A program made the position numbers and the translations under genes. From NCBI RefSeq assembly GCF_028401955.1, contig NZ_JAQOTJ010000004.1, positions 372,001 through 436,000 of the forward strand: DNA of 64,000 nucleotides. The letters run 5' to 3'. A model generated the notes under the pieces. That model had not been told where the DNA came from. It did not search any database and saw only the letters and a list, made by a program, of their open reading frames with translations. The stretch's first letter is position 1. Every line of letters starts with the position of its first letter. Source of the stretch: Bacillus sp. BP-3 (GTDB taxonomy: Bacteria; Bacillota; Bacilli; Bacillales; Bacillaceae_G). Shown one piece after another: positions 18,695 through 28,547 of the stretch.

Positions 18695-20362
18695 ATGAAA
18701 TTCTTAAAAAATGACCAAACTGCTGTTTTCGCACTTGGCGGACTCGGTGAAATCGGCAAAAATACATATGCTGTTCAATTTCAAGATGAAATTATTATTA
18801 TTGATGCTGGAATCAAATTTCCAGAAGACGAACTTCTTGGGATTGATTATGTCATCCCTGACTACACGTATCTCGTACGTAATGAAGAAAAAATTAAAGG
18901 ACTCTTTATTACACATGGTCACGAAGATCATATCGGTGGGATTCCTTATTTATTGCGCCAAGTAAACATTCCAATTTATGGAGGGAAACTAGCGCTTGGA
19001 CTGATTAAAAATAAGTTAGAAGAGCATGGATTACTCCGAAAAGCACAATTGCATGAAATTAAAGAAGACGATGTAATTAAGTTCAAAAAAACATCCGTTT
19101 CCTTCTTCCGCACAACACATAGTATTCCTGATTCATATGGTATCGTCGTAAAGACACCACAAGGACAGGTTGTGCATACAGGGGATTTCAAATTTGATTT
19201 CACACCAGTCGGTGAGCCAGCAAACTTAACAAAGATGGCTGAAATCGGAAAAGAAGGTGTCCTTTGCTTGCTATCTGATAGCACGAATAGCGAAGTCCCT
19301 CACTTTACAATGTCTGAGCGCCGCGTTGGTGACAGCATTCAGGATATTTTCCGTAAAGTAGAAGGCCGCATTATATTCGCAACATTTGCTTCTAATATTC
19401 ACAGGCTGCAGCAAGTTGTAGAAGCTGCAGTAGCAAACAATCGAAAAATTGCTGTTTTTGGTCGAAGTATGGAAGCAGCAATGGAAATCGGACAAAATCT
19501 TGGCTATATTCGTTGTCCGAAAGAGACAATTATTGAACCCGCACAACTAAATCGCATACCAGCAAATCAGGTTGTGATTTTATGTACAGGGAGTCAAGGG
19601 GAACCGATGGCTGCATTATCTCGCATTGCTAACGGTACACACCGCCAAATCCAAATCATCCCAGGTGATACTGTTGTATTCTCTTCTTCTCCAATCCCTG
19701 GAAATACGGTAAGCGTAAGCCGTACTATTAACATGTTATATCGTGCAGGCGCTGAAGTCATTCACGGACCATTGACTGATATTCATACAAGTGGACACGG
19801 TGGACAAGAAGAACAGAAGCTAATGTTACGTCTCATTAAACCAAAATATTTTATGCCAATTCACGGTGAGTACCGTATGCAACGTATGCATGCAAAATTA
19901 GCAAATGATTGTGGTATCCCTGAAGAAAATTGCTTCATAATTGACAACGGTGATGTACTTGCACTTCGTGAAGATGAAGCAGCAATCGCAGGAAAAATTC
20001 CGTCTGGTTCTGTTTATATCGATGGAAATGGCATCGGCGATATCGGTAACATCGTACTTCGCGATCGTCGTATTCTTTCTGAAGAGGGACTTGTTATCGT
20101 TGTTGTTAGCATCGATATGAAGGATTTCAAAGTAGCGGCTGGACCAGATATCATTTCTCGCGGATTCGTTTATATGCGCGAAAGTAGCGATTTAATTAAC
20201 GATGCACAAACATTAATTACAACTCATTTAGAAAAAGTAATGGAGCGCAAAACGACACAGTGGTCTGAAATCAAAAATGAAATTACAGATACATTGGCTC
20301 CATTCTTATATGAAAAAACGAAACGTCGACCAATGATTTTACCAATCATTATGGAAATTTAA
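18695..20362 (+). CDS. rnjA: Ribonuclease J1
   Basis: A 555-residue metallo-beta-lactamase/beta-CASP ribonuclease with 5'-to-3' exonuclease and endonuclease activity, central to mRNA turnover. The zinc motif [12 protein letters not shown] places H74, H76, D78 and H79; later ligands lie in [18 protein letters not shown] and the [15 protein letters not shown] segments. The C-terminal domain is present. The GGAG of the ribosome site lies at the end of rpoY, so the two are co-translated. The SR1P-type peptide in this window is, in B. subtilis, linked to GapA-RNase J1 binding. Confidence 0.98.
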   Translation: MKFLKNDQTAVFALGGLGEIGKNTYAVQFQDEIIIIDAGIKFPEDELLGIDYVIPDYTYLVRNEEKIKGLFITHGHEDHIGGIPYLLRQVNIPIYGGKLALGLIKNKLEEHGLLRKAQLHEIKEDDVIKFKKTSVSFFRTTHSIPDSYGIVVKTPQGQVVHTGDFKFDFTPVGEPANLTKMAEIGKEGVLCLLSDSTNSEVPHFTMSERRVGDSIQDIFRKVEGRIIFATFASNIHRLQQVVEAAVANNRKIAVFGRSMEAAMEIGQNLGYIRCPKETIIEPAQLNRIPANQVVILCTGSQGEPMAALSRIANGTHRQIQIIPGDTVVFSSSPIPGNTVSVSRTINMLYRAGAEVIHGPLTDIHTSGHGGQEEQKLMLRLIKPKYFMPIHGEYRMQRMHAKLANDCGIPEENCFIIDNGDVLALREDEAAIAGKIPSGSVYIDGNGIGDIGNIVLRDRRILSEEGLVIVVVSIDMKDFKVAAGPDIISRGFVYMRESSDLINDAQTLITTHLEKVMERKTTQWSEIKNEITDTLAPFLYEKTKRRPMILPIIMEI

Positions 20363-20364
20363 CT

Positions 20365-20402
20365 AAAAAGGACAATGCCGCTATGTCGGCATTGTCCTTT
20401 TT
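20365..20402. terminator. Bidirectional terminator between rnjA and ktrC
   Basis: A perfect 16-bp stem (arms 20365-20380 and 20387-20402) with A and T runs, two bases after the rnjA stop and abutting the ktrC stop. Confidence 0.9.
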
Positions 20403-20403
20403 G

Positions 20404-21072
20404 TCATTTCGTTAAAAACATTTCGAAACGGTCTACGTCATTATCGTGACCAATAACGATTAAAATGTCTCCCATTTGAATGTTTTCTGTGGCACGCGGT
20501 GAAACAAGAACTTCCTTCCCACGCTTAATTGCTACAATGTTTAATCCAAACTTTGCACGAATATCTAAATCAATCAATGAATGACCATTAATTTTTTCGT
20601 TCGCAATAATCTCAACAATACTATGCTCATCTGAAAGCTCTAAATAGTCCAAAACGCTACTTGAGGCAATATTATTGGCGATTCTTTTTCCCATATCACG
20701 CTCAGGGTGAACAATTTGATCTGCTCCAATTTTACGAAGAACTTTTTCATGATAATCATTTTGTGCTTTTACAGTAATATTTTTCACACCTAGCTCTTTC
20801 AAAATAAGCGTTGTTAATATACTTGACTGAATATTATCTCCAATTGCAATAACTACATGCTCAAAGTTTCGAATACCAAGACTTTTTAATACCATCTCAT
20901 CTGTAGAATCCGCGATTACAGCATGAGATGCAATATTTGCAAACTCATTTACACGATCTTCATCCATATCAATCGCCATAACTTCCATTCCTAATTGCGC
21001 TAATTCTCGACAAATACTACCACCAAATCGCCCAAGACCAATAATAGCAAATTCTTTTTCTCTCGTGCTCAC
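20404..21072 (-). CDS. ktrC: Potassium channel regulatory subunit KtrC (RCK domains)
   Basis: A 222-residue cytoplasmic gating ring subunit of a Ktr potassium transporter. An N-terminal RCK-N Rossmann domain with AIIGLGRFGGSI (about residues 9-20) binds nucleotide, and an RCK-C domain follows from about residue 135 and may bind c-di-AMP. The start is GTG 21072, with a GGAGG site about 7 bases upstream; the longer frame is rejected. Position after rnjA matches B. subtilis ktrC (ykqB). The membrane partner KtrD is not in the window. Confidence 0.92.
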   Translation of the reverse strand: MSTREKEFAIIGLGRFGGSICRELAQLGMEVMAIDMDEDRVNEFANIASHAVIADSTDEMVLKSLGIRNFEHVVIAIGDNIQSSILTTLILKELGVKNITVKAQNDYHEKVLRKIGADQIVHPERDMGKRIANNIASSSVLDYLELSDEHSIVEIIANEKINGHSLIDLDIRAKFGLNIVAIKRGKEVLVSPRATENIQMGDILIVIGHDNDVDRFEMFLTK

Positions 21073-21377
21073 ACAAATTCCTCCAGTTATATCAAATCGT
21101 ATCAAGTAAAACTTTTATCAGTGAAATTCCCTTATATTCCACCCATCTTCTTTAACTCTTCAAAAACTTGATGCGAAGGCTTTGTACCCTATACATCAGA
21201 ACCAACTATCATTGTAGCATATTTTATATAGTGAAACTTCCATCATTACTATATAATTCCAAATAATAGAAATAAAATCATTCCCCCATTGGGACTTTCA
21301 AAATTCCTCACATTCCTAAAACAGCAGTTTCACTACGCGTATAACAGACAAACACTGCAATAATTGCATCTTCACTC
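21073..21377. other. Intergenic region with a degenerate family A end
   Basis: TATATAGTGAAACTTCCATCA near 21224-21246 matches the left end of family A. A GTTTCACT in inverse orientation lies near 21327. No gene was seen. Confidence 0.5.
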
Positions 21378-22244
21378 TTATTTTTGTTTTTGAATATATA
21401 AAAATTGTTGTAAATAAAAAGCTAGCATACATACTAACATACCAAAGATGAATATATTTCCAAACGAGCTAAACGTTTGAAATACAAACATTAATGTTTC
21501 TTGTCCAAAAAAAGCAAATAGTAAATTTATAAAAGCAAATAATATCGCCAATTGATAGTGATGCTGATGAAATAAATAATGAGTTGCTCCTAAAAAACCA
21601 GCAAAAGAAACAATAAATACCCACCACATTTCCATCATCTTTTGCCAGCTTACTAGCTCATATCCGTTCACAGCAATTGCAATTGCTCCTATAACAACCA
21701 TCGTTGGAACGCTCCAAAATAAAGCCCATTTTCGAAAGAGTAATACCGCATTCCTGTCTTCTCGTTTATGTGCACAATACGTTAAAAAAGTCGCACTTAT
21801 GTATAAGAGCGAGACAATTGTTAGAATAATAATTAACCAAAAATGAAGCTGATAATACTCATGTTCTATATTAGTAACAATTGCAGCTAACAATCCCGGA
21901 ATACAAATGCCAGTATAACCTTCCACCAGTGCCTTATTCCAAAATACCATATTACCAATTCGAATTCCTAATAGCATAAAAAGAATGGCGCCAAGGATAA
22001 ATAAAGTCATTTTATTTCCAACTAAACTCGTCGAAAAAGCGATTAATCCAACAAATAAGAATAGAGCAAATGCATTCATAATCTCGGCAACAGGTGATAA
22101 ATACTCTTTCACCCACTCATATGTGTTCGTATAATTTTCTTTTTTTGCTAAACAATATGTATAAAAACTAACACCAAAATAAATCGCTGCTACAATTACA
22201 TATGTATATAAAAAGAAACATAGTATAGTACTTCCAATCTGCAC
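21378..22244 (-). CDS. Polytopic membrane protein, distantly CydB-like
   Basis: A 288-residue protein with about eight predicted membrane helices. The start is GTG 22244 behind GTAGGGG. The segment SLLYISATFLTYCAHKRED followed by a tryptophan-rich helix recalls the way cytochrome bd subunit II (CydB) crosses the membrane near its middle, but the protein is shorter than CydB and no CydA gene is adjacent. Treat it as an uncharacterised membrane protein; the CydB link is tentative. Confidence 0.5.
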   Translation of the reverse strand: MQIGSTILCFFLYTYVIVAAIYFGVSFYTYCLAKKENYTNTYEWVKEYLSPVAEIMNAFALFLFVGLIAFSTSLVGNKMTLFILGAILFMLLGIRIGNMVFWNKALVEGYTGICIPGLLAAIVTNIEHEYYQLHFWLIIILTIVSLLYISATFLTYCAHKREDRNAVLLFRKWALFWSVPTMVVIGAIAIAVNGYELVSWQKMMEMWWVFIVSFAGFLGATHYLFHQHHYQLAILFAFINLLFAFFGQETLMFVFQTFSSFGNIFIFGMLVCMLAFYLQQFLYIQKQK

Positions 22245-22311
22245 ACTATCCCCTACCTTTTTTCTCTATGTACCATATTGATTTTACACAATTTTCATAT
22301 AAAATGTAAAT

Positions 22312-22341
22312 AAAAACCTCCCTGTTACAAGGGAGGTTTTT
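22312..22341 (-). terminator. Terminator after the thioredoxin-like gene
   Basis: A perfect 12-bp stem (AAAAACCTCCCT paired with AGGGAGGTTTTT). On the minus strand it ends in a T run; the gene stop is at 22345. Confidence 0.9.
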
Positions 22342-22344
22342 TAT

Positions 22345-22803
22345 TTATTCAGCTTCTTTTTCAGCTTCATCAAGTACGCGATTTACTCGTTTTGTTAACA
22401 TTTGCATACCGCTACCGCCCGCTTGGAAATGGCGCAATACACCATTTTTATCAAACACATAATATGCTGGTACATATTGATTCTCAAAGGAGTCTGTAAT
22501 CGCATGCTTATTGTCCACCAAAATAGGTTGTACAATACCATGCTCATCTGCCACTGCTTTCACTTTTTCAAGATCTAAATCTTCTTCTGAACGCGGCATA
22601 TGTACAGCAATTACATTTAATTTATCTTTATAGTTATCACGGAATTCATTAATACTCGGCATTGCTTCTTTACATAAATGACAGCTAACAGACCAAAAAT
22701 GAATTAATGTTGGTTTATCGCCAATTAGCGCTTCTCTAACTACTTCTCCATTTAATACAGTCGTTGCTCCTTCTAAGGAAGGCATTGGTTCACGTAATTT
22801 CAT
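22345..22803 (-). CDS. ykuV: Thioredoxin-like thiol-disulfide oxidoreductase (YkuV-like)
   Basis: A 152-residue TlpA/ResA-type thioredoxin fold with the redox pair C41/C44 in FWSVSCHLCKEAMPS. There is no signal peptide or lipobox, so it is cytosolic. It is downstream of a 2-Cys peroxiredoxin gene, the same pair as ykuU-ykuV in B. subtilis, which suggests the two act in peroxide reduction. AGGGGG lies 8 bases before ATG 22803. Confidence 0.88.
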   Translation of the reverse strand: MKLREPMPSLEGATTVLNGEVVREALIGDKPTLIHFWSVSCHLCKEAMPSINEFRDNYKDKLNVIAVHMPRSEEDLDLEKVKAVADEHGIVQPILVDNKHAITDSFENQYVPAYYVFDKNGVLRHFQAGGSGMQMLTKRVNRVLDEAEKEAE

Positions 22804-22875
22804 AACATTTCCCCCTTATATATGTAGAGAAAGGTCTAACAACAATTTGCTAGACCTTGTTCACTCATTCAAAAA

Positions 22876-23424
22876 TTAAACGTTTAAAGTCTCTTGACCT
22901 GGTTTCCAATTTGCTGGACAAAGTCCGCCAGTTTGAAGCGCTTGAAGAACACGGAGTACTTCGTCAACTTCCCGTCCAATGTTGTTATGATGGACAACTT
23001 GATACATTAATTCGCCTTCTGGGCTAATAATGAATAGACCACGAAGCGCAATTCCTTCTTCTTCAAGTAATACACCATAATCACGAGATACCGCATGATT
23101 TGTATCAGCAGCTAATGGATATTTTAACTCGCCTAAACCGTTTTTCGTACGGTCAGTGTTAATCCACGCTAAATGAGTATGGATTGTGTCAGTTGATACA
23201 CCAATTACTTCTGCATCTAAATCTTCGAACTCATCATAACGATCAGAAAGTGCGATGATTTCTGTTGGACATACGAAAGTGAAATCCATTGGATAGAAGA
23301 AAAGCACTGTCCATTTGTCTTGTTTCATAACCTCTTCAAGGCTTACCTTACCAAATTCTTTGTTTGGCATAACAGCATCCATCTCAAAGCGTGGAGCTTG
23401 TTTTGCTACCATACGTTCTGCCAT
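22876..23424 (-). CDS. ykuU: 2-Cys peroxiredoxin (YkuU-like)
   Basis: A 182-residue typical 2-Cys peroxiredoxin. The peroxidatic cysteine is C52 in YPMDFTFVCPTE. The resolving cysteine is in TGGLCPANWKPG near residue 170. The GGLG motif (KNGLGELKYPL) is present. GGAGG lies 9 bases before ATG 23424, so the three-codon extension is rejected. It is followed 72 bases later by the thioredoxin-like gene. Confidence 0.95.
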   Translation of the reverse strand: MAERMVAKQAPRFEMDAVMPNKEFGKVSLEEVMKQDKWTVLFFYPMDFTFVCPTEIIALSDRYDEFEDLDAEVIGVSTDTIHTHLAWINTDRTKNGLGELKYPLAADTNHAVSRDYGVLLEEEGIALRGLFIISPEGELMYQVVHHNNIGREVDEVLRVLQALQTGGLCPANWKPGQETLNV

Positions 23425-23763
23425 ATGTACCAACCTCCGTTAATTTTTAGTCATATATTGTCTACTCTTATATTATATGGGAAAAAATGGTTTTTAGTCA
23501 ATATCATTTAATAATTAATACAAAACAACTAACTATCAACTCTTTCTCCCATCTACCATTATAAAGCATTGTGCTAGAATTTCAAAAAAAATGCACTATA
23601 TATACAAGTTAAAAAAGGATATAAAAACCCTCTTTCTTCTTAAGTGAGTTAGAGCATCTGGCCATACATAGAACCGGTCAGTTTCTTTTTCTAACACATG
23701 CAAGATTAAAATGAATATATAGAAATACTATACAAATTTTCTTATACAAAAAAGGGACAAGCA
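23425..23763. other. Intergenic region containing a partial family B repeat
   Basis: About 23606-23730 (GATATAAAAACCCTC, GAGCATCTGGCCATACATAG, then AAAATGAATATATAG) matches family B with internal loss. No gene was seen. Confidence 0.6.
23606..23730 (+). repeat. Family B repeat, partial copy
   Basis: Shares the TATAAAAAcC left part, the GAGCATCTGGCCATACATAGA core and the AATGAATATAT right end with the other family B copies; the middle third is missing. Confidence 0.65.
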
Positions 23764-24894
23764 TTATGCTCTGTTCCCTTTCCATTTTACGTATGTTGTT
23801 AAAAATAGAATCGCTTTTTCAATCACTGATTCATCTGGCTGTAATTTCGCATGATGTAGGCCATATTCAGATTCGACACCAAGCCAAAACATAAAACCTG
23901 GAATCTCACGTAACATATATCCAAAATCTTCTCCTGTCATCGCTTCTGTGCAATTGATCACATTCATATCTGTATGTTCGTCCGTAAACGACATGAATTC
24001 CTTCGTTAACGTTTCATCGTTATATACTTGATGATACATCGCTCCGTAATCAATATGCGCTGTACACCCAAAAGACATTTCGATTCCAGCAACAATTGCT
24101 TCAATCCGTTCCTTTACTCGTTTCATAGATTCAACAGATAATGTACGAATTGTTCCTTCTAAACGAGCCTTTTCCGCAATAATATTTTGTACTGTTCCAC
24201 CAGTAATTTTCCCAATTGTAATGACTGCACTATCTAGCGGATTGACATTGCGACTAATTACAGATTGCAGTTGTGTGACAAGATGACTTGCAGCAACTAT
24301 CATATCATTTGCTGTATGCGGATATGCTGCATGTCCACCTTTCCCTTTCAAATCAATGTATAGCTCGGATGTATTTGCAAAAAGCAATCCCTCTTTTGTC
24401 GCAATAGACCCTACTGGATATTCTGGTGCAATATGAAGTCCAAGGATCATATCTGGTTTCCATGCTTGTAACTCCTCACTTTGTAATAGCGGAAGAGCAC
24501 CACCCGGTCCTTCCTCAGCTGGTTGAAAAATAAAAACGAGGTCATCATCAATTCGCTCTGTAACAAAACCTGTTAATAACCCAAGGCCTATTGTTGTATG
24601 CATATCATGACCGCATGCGTGCATCATCCCTTCATGTAATGAGGCAAATTCATACCCTGTCTCTTCCGTAATTGGAAGTCCGTCAATATCAGCACGGTAA
24701 CCAATTGTTTTTTCGGGATTACGGCCATGCACTTTTACAATGACACCTGTTTTCCATGTCTTTACTTCCATATATTCACTTGGAAGGGTATCTATATAAT
24801 TTATAATATATTGTTGTGTTTTCCATTCTTGAAAACCAAGCTCTGGGATTTGATGTAAGTCTCTACGCATTTGAATAAATTTATTTATTATCAT
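23764..24894 (-). CDS. dapL: N-acetyldiaminopimelate deacetylase
   Basis: A 376-residue M20 amidohydrolase that makes LL-diaminopimelate in the acetylase branch of lysine and cell-wall synthesis (B. subtilis YkuR). Metal motifs: [12 protein letters not shown] (about residues 92-103), [11 protein letters not shown] (Glu pair near 131-132), and H near the C-terminal [11 protein letters not shown]. The dimerisation domain is intact. It lies directly downstream of dapH; a hairpin lies in the short gap. GGTGGTGAA serves as the ribosome site. Confidence 0.93.
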   Translation of the reverse strand: MIINKFIQMRRDLHQIPELGFQEWKTQQYIINYIDTLPSEYMEVKTWKTGVIVKVHGRNPEKTIGYRADIDGLPITEETGYEFASLHEGMMHACGHDMHTTIGLGLLTGFVTERIDDDLVFIFQPAEEGPGGALPLLQSEELQAWKPDMILGLHIAPEYPVGSIATKEGLLFANTSELYIDLKGKGGHAAYPHTANDMIVAASHLVTQLQSVISRNVNPLDSAVITIGKITGGTVQNIIAEKARLEGTIRTLSVESMKRVKERIEAIVAGIEMSFGCTAHIDYGAMYHQVYNDETLTKEFMSFTDEHTDMNVINCTEAMTGEDFGYMLREIPGFMFWLGVESEYGLHHAKLQPDESVIEKAILFLTTYVKWKGNRA

Positions 24895-24914
24895 CGTTTC
24901 ACCACCATTGATAA

Positions 24915-24946
24915 AAAGCGTAAGAGCCTACAAGCCCTTACGCTTT
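24915..24946 (-). terminator. Hairpin between dapH and dapL
   Basis: A perfect 10-bp stem (AAAGCGTAAG paired with CTTACGCTTT) with a 12-base loop. It may attenuate dapL or end part of the dapH message. Confidence 0.6.
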
Positions 24947-24952
24947 CTTATT

Positions 24953-25675
24953 TTATTCTTCTGGATTCAGTTGACGAAGCTCTTGTTTAATTTCTGTTTT
25001 CGCTTTAGTCTTTTCGTCAATTTCTTTAATAACACGTGCTGGTGTTCCTGCAACAACTGTATATGGTGGTACGTCTTCTGTTACAACTGCACCCGCTGCA
25101 ACAACTGCACCTTTACCTACTGTAACACCTTCTAGAACTACTACGTTTGCACCAATTACAACATCATCTTCAACAATAACTGGTTTTGCAGAAGGCGGCT
25201 CGATAACGCCTGCAAGCACTGCTCCAGCACCAACGTGACAGTTCTTACCTACTGTTGCACGTCCGCCAAGAACTGCATTCATGTCAATCATTGAACCTTC
25301 ACCAATTACAGCACCAATGTTAATTGTTGCGTTCATCATAATAACTGCATTATCACCAATTTCAACCTGATCACGAATAATAGCACCTGGTTCAATACGT
25401 GCCTTAATGCCTTTTAAGTCAAGCATTGGAATTGCAGAGTTACGACGATCATTTTCTACAACGTAATCTACAACATGTTTTTTATTTTCTTCAAGGATCG
25501 TCTTAATTTCAGACCATTCCCCAAATAATACGCCTGATTTTTTATTTACAAATGCTTGTACTGTTTCAGGGAATATAATTTCTTTTAAATCCCCTTTTAT
25601 GTATACCTTTACAGGAGTTTTCTTCTCACTTTTTTGAATAAACGAGATAATCTCATTTGCATCCATCATTTTCAT
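24953..25675 (-). CDS. dapH: Tetrahydrodipicolinate N-acetyltransferase
   Basis: A 240-residue left-handed beta-helix acetyltransferase (B. subtilis YkuQ). The N-terminal 85 residues are the DapH-specific cap; hexapeptide repeats follow ([52 protein letters not shown]), ending with a [11 protein letters not shown] loop. It catalyses the first acetyl-branch step; DapL acts later in the same branch. AGGAGG precedes ATG 25675. Confidence 0.96.
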   Translation of the reverse strand: MKMMDANEIISFIQKSEKKTPVKVYIKGDLKEIIFPETVQAFVNKKSGVLFGEWSEIKTILEENKKHVVDYVVENDRRNSAIPMLDLKGIKARIEPGAIIRDQVEIGDNAVIMMNATINIGAVIGEGSMIDMNAVLGGRATVGKNCHVGAGAVLAGVIEPPSAKPVIVEDDVVIGANVVVLEGVTVGKGAVVAAGAVVTEDVPPYTVVAGTPARVIKEIDEKTKAKTEIKQELRQLNPEE

Positions 25676-25746
25676 GCTTGTTGCCTCCTAAATCCATTTA
25701 TACTGTTACTCTACCAAACGAGAGGACTCCTCGCAAGAAAATAATC

Positions 25747-26604
25747 TTATTTTCCAGCTTGAATTTCTTCAATAATATCTAAAAACGCCTGCACTTGTTT
25801 TAATTGTCTAGCCGATTCACTTGTTAATAACCACGTTTCTCTCGTCAATTGTACCGGAGTTTTATATGTCTTTTCCCTTACTTCTCTTAAAACAGTAGAT
25901 GGCAACAGTGCATAACCAATACCATTTAAAACAAGTTGCTTACACGTTTCAATCTGATCAACAACAATCGTACGTTTAGGGGGATTAGAAAATAAACCAT
26001 ACCACCAATTTTGGATTTGTCCATAATATGTTGAATCACTTTTAAATTGAATAAACGGCCTATTGGTGTCTTTTAACATAGAAATATCCTTAATTTCTGT
26101 ATCAACTAAATACAACTCATCTTCAAATAATTGTTGTTTATACCCTTTATATTCCTGTGTTCCTCGCAAAATTGCTACATGAACATCGCCTTCGTAAAAG
26201 TGATTTTGCACTTCACTACTCCAGCCTGTAAAGAGAGAAATTTTTACGAATGGATACTTTTGTACAAACATCTTTAAAACCGGTGGCAACCAATATTGCC
26301 CAATAACAGAGGCAACAGCAATCTTTAAAGTTCCATATGTTTCCGTTTGAAAAGTTGCTAGTTCACTCTTAATTGCTTCCTCCCTTTCCAACATATCTTT
26401 CGCATAATTCGCTACTTTCTCACCTTCTGGTGTAATCGTTAATCCTTTTTGAGAGCGAATAAAAAATTTCATCCCCCATTGTTTTTCCATCGATTGGAGC
26501 CTTTGACTAAGCGCTGGTTGTGATACAAATAAGCGCTCAGAAGCCTTCCTCATATTTAATTCTTGTGCTAAGATAACCATCATCTGAAAATCATCAATTT
26601 GCAA
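25747..26604 (-). CDS. ccpC: LysR-family regulator CcpC
   Basis: A 285-residue LysR-type regulator. The winged helix at the N terminus reads MRKASERLFVSQPALSQRLQ, and the effector domain follows from about residue 90. The start is TTG 26604 with AAGGGG 6 bases upstream. In B. subtilis CcpC represses the TCA genes citZ and citB and responds to citrate; the place next to ykuL, abbA and dapH is the same, supporting the name. TCA target genes are not in this window. Confidence 0.85.
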   Translation of the reverse strand: MQIDDFQMMVILAQELNMRKASERLFVSQPALSQRLQSMEKQWGMKFFIRSQKGLTITPEGEKVANYAKDMLEREEAIKSELATFQTETYGTLKIAVASVIGQYWLPPVLKMFVQKYPFVKISLFTGWSSEVQNHFYEGDVHVAILRGTQEYKGYKQQLFEDELYLVDTEIKDISMLKDTNRPFIQFKSDSTYYGQIQNWWYGLFSNPPKRTIVVDQIETCKQLVLNGIGYALLPSTVLREVREKTYKTPVQLTRETWLLTSESARQLKQVQAFLDIIEEIQAGK

Positions 26605-26637
26605 TGTTTTCCCCTTCTTTCGTTACAACTGAACGAT

Positions 26638-26672
26638 AAAAGCGACTTCTTTTTTCAGTTGAAGTCGCCTTT
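26638..26672 (-). terminator. Terminator between ykuL and ccpC
   Basis: AAAAGCGACTTC pairs with GAAGTCGCCTTT across an 11-base T-rich loop; one mismatch. It makes ccpC a separate unit from ykuL. Confidence 0.75.
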
Positions 26673-26679
26673 TCCAACA

Positions 26680-27123
26680 TTATCGATTAAATCGTCTCAC
26701 TGTTTTATTTAATAATTTTAAAATGGCACGACGTGTCAAAATCCCTTCAAAACATCCTTCCTCGTTTTCAACACATACAAATGGATGATCAATCGTCATC
26801 TCCAATGCTTTTGAAAATGAATCCTGTAACTTAAGGCGTGGAATATCTTCCTTCATCACACTTTCTACTTTCATATCCTCTAATTTTTCAAATTCAATTC
26901 GCTCTAGCCCTAAAATACCATCCAAAACCATCGCTGTACTTACTAATCCATGCAATTTATACATCGGATCTAATACCGGAATTGCTGAATAGCCGGATTT
27001 TACTAAAACAAGCAAAGCGTGCTCCAGACTATTTCCAATTTGAACATGTGCTACTTTTTCCGATGAAATCATTAAGTCCTTTACAAAAACTTGCTGAAAC
27101 TCTTCTTTTGGAATGCTAATCAT
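26680..27123 (-). CDS. ykuL: Tandem CBS-domain protein (YkuL-like)
   Basis: A 147-residue protein made almost only of two CBS domains (KSGYSAIPVLDPMYKLHGLVST, then MTIDHPFVCVENEEGCFEGILTRRAILKLL). CBS pairs bind adenine nucleotides and some c-di-AMP, and act as sensors; the partner is unknown. GGGGG lies 9 bases before ATG 27123, so the five-codon extension is rejected. Order ykuL-ccpC matches B. subtilis. Confidence 0.88.
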   Translation of the reverse strand: MISIPKEEFQQVFVKDLMISSEKVAHVQIGNSLEHALLVLVKSGYSAIPVLDPMYKLHGLVSTAMVLDGILGLERIEFEKLEDMKVESVMKEDIPRLKLQDSFSKALEMTIDHPFVCVENEEGCFEGILTRRAILKLLNKTVRRFNR

Positions 27124-27320
27124 ATTGATATCCCCCATTTTGACTCATTCTAACAAGTAGCAATTGTAAACCAATCGTAAAAAAACAATTCGTTCAAGTA
27201 ATGCTCTACTTTCTCATTTCTATTTTCAGTTTATGACAGCGTTTACATATTATTATCTGTCCTTATTTTCTTATTTAAAATAAATAATCACAGTTCATTT
27301 TACCATAGAAACAAAAGAAA

Positions 27321-27341
27321 AGACCACCATTCTGGTAGCCT
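27321..27341 (-). terminator. Weak terminator overlapping the abbA stop
   Basis: On the minus strand AGGCTACCA pairs with TGGTGGTCT (two wobbles) around a 3-base loop, followed by TTTTC. Confidence 0.5.
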
Positions 27342-27532
27342 TAATATCCTTCGTTTTTCAGACGAGCAAATAAGCTTGTAATTTGTTTGTAATGAGATAC
27401 ATCTGCTTTCTTTCGCCCGTTTTCGATATCAGAAAGTTCAACGGAAAGTATTTCACTCGCATAATTTTGTCGAAACAACACATCTAACAATAAGCTTTGC
27501 TCCTCTTTTGTTAAATCAATTTCTCTACTCAT
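27341..27532 (-). CDS. abbA: Antirepressor AbbA
   Basis: A 63-residue helical protein (starts MSREIDLTKEEQSLLLDVLF) matching AbbA (YkzF), which in B. subtilis binds AbrB as a DNA mimic and relieves repression of transition-state genes during entry to sporulation. The acidic stretch LSVELSDIENG fits that role. GGGGAGG lies 6 bases before ATG 27532. Located between ykuL and ykuK, as in B. subtilis. Confidence 0.88.
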   Translation of the reverse strand: MSREIDLTKEEQSLLLDVLFRQNYASEILSVELSDIENGRKKADVSHYKQITSLFARLKNEGY

Positions 27533-27618
27533 TTTTTCCTCCCCTTATTTAACCGTCCTTATTATTTATTATATAAAATATTCCCTTTATTTAATAGATT
27601 GAAAATTCACTACAAAAG

Positions 27619-28137
27619 TCATTTCGTGTACCGATTCGCATAGCTAGACGCCGCATATGCATCAGGTTTAATTTTAGGTGTTAATCCCATTGCTGTAATC
27701 TTATTTGTCATATCCGAAATAAACTCTCTCGTCAAACCATATTTTCCAATATCTAGATGAATCTCCATAACAAATTCAGCACCTTCTTCGCAGTATGGAT
27801 AAAGAATATCCCAAAGTTGTTGTATTCGCTCAGGTGTAAATAAACAAGCAATCTCTTGACTAAATTGTGTTTCTAAATAAATTTTTTCCCGTAAACTTGG
27901 GGGCTTTCGCTTTATCGTTTGGTGGTATAAACACCCCCAAGCTCCTTTTCCAACGCGATGCAGATGAATAGCTGTAATAAAACGTGTATCTTTTTGATGT
28001 ACTTGTGAATCTGTTCCAATTGACAATCGATACATATTGTGCGGTGCGCTTTGAATAAAATGACAAATTCTTGAGAATACCGTTTCGAAACTCATGTGTC
28101 GCTCTGATAAATTATAAAATTGATATTCTCCGTCCAT
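27619..28137 (-). CDS. ykuK: YkuK/DUF458 RNase H-like protein
   Basis: A 172-residue protein of the DUF458 family, with an RNase H-like fold. GTDSQVHQ (about residues 43-50) carries the acidic residue expected in the first strand and MEIHLDIGKYGLT supplies others. Substrate unknown. The start is ATG 28137 behind AAGGGA; the 42-residue upstream extension is rejected since it overlaps another gene and lacks coding bias. Confidence 0.85.
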   Translation of the reverse strand: MDGEYQFYNLSERHMSFETVFSRICHFIQSAPHNMYRLSIGTDSQVHQKDTRFITAIHLHRVGKGAWGCLYHQTIKRKPPSLREKIYLETQFSQEIACLFTPERIQQLWDILYPYCEEGAEFVMEIHLDIGKYGLTREFISDMTNKITAMGLTPKIKPDAYAASSYANRYTK

Positions 28138-28211
28138 ACAGTCACGTCCCTTCTCATAGACAGACTTTTGCATTATCATTGTATGGGACAAAGCAACAAA
28201 ATATGACTTAC

Positions 28212-28361
28212 TTATCCTTTGCTCGTTTCGATATTCCGTATTAAATATGTACAAAATGGACATTTGAAAATAACATTTTGATTAGATTGCGCTGTTAACA
28301 CATGTATAATCTCTGACTGTTTATGACATTTTGGACACACAACAATAGGCATTTTTTCCAC
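28212..28361 (-). CDS. Small zinc-ribbon protein upstream of ykuK
   Basis: A 49-residue frame with CPKC and CPFC pairs (starts MEKMPIVVCPKCHKQSEI), a minimal zinc ribbon. GTG 28361 has GAGGTG 6 bases before it; ATG 28352 is an alternative start. It lies in the gap between ykuJ and ykuK on the same strand and fits a single transcription unit. I do not know a named family. The intact cysteine pairs make it likely real. Confidence 0.65.
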   Translation of the reverse strand: MEKMPIVVCPKCHKQSEIIHVLTAQSNQNVIFKCPFCTYLIRNIETSKG

Positions 28362-28502
28362 TTTTCTCACCTCTTCATATCACTGCTTATGAGCAGGATT
28401 CTACCTCAAAGCTACCTGATCATAAGAGCTCGATTTATGAAAACTACACTTTATAAAATGTGTTATCAGTTTAGGGCCAGAGAGAGAATCTTATTCATCA
28501 TA

Positions 28503-28543
28503 AAAAAAAGAAGGTGCCTTCATTTTGAGGCACCTTCTTTTTA
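28503..28543 (-). terminator. ykuJ terminator
   Basis: AAAAGAAGGTGCC pairs with GGCACCTTCTTTT across a short loop, just past the ykuJ stop; T run on the minus strand. Confidence 0.9.
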
Positions 28544-28547
28544 TGTA

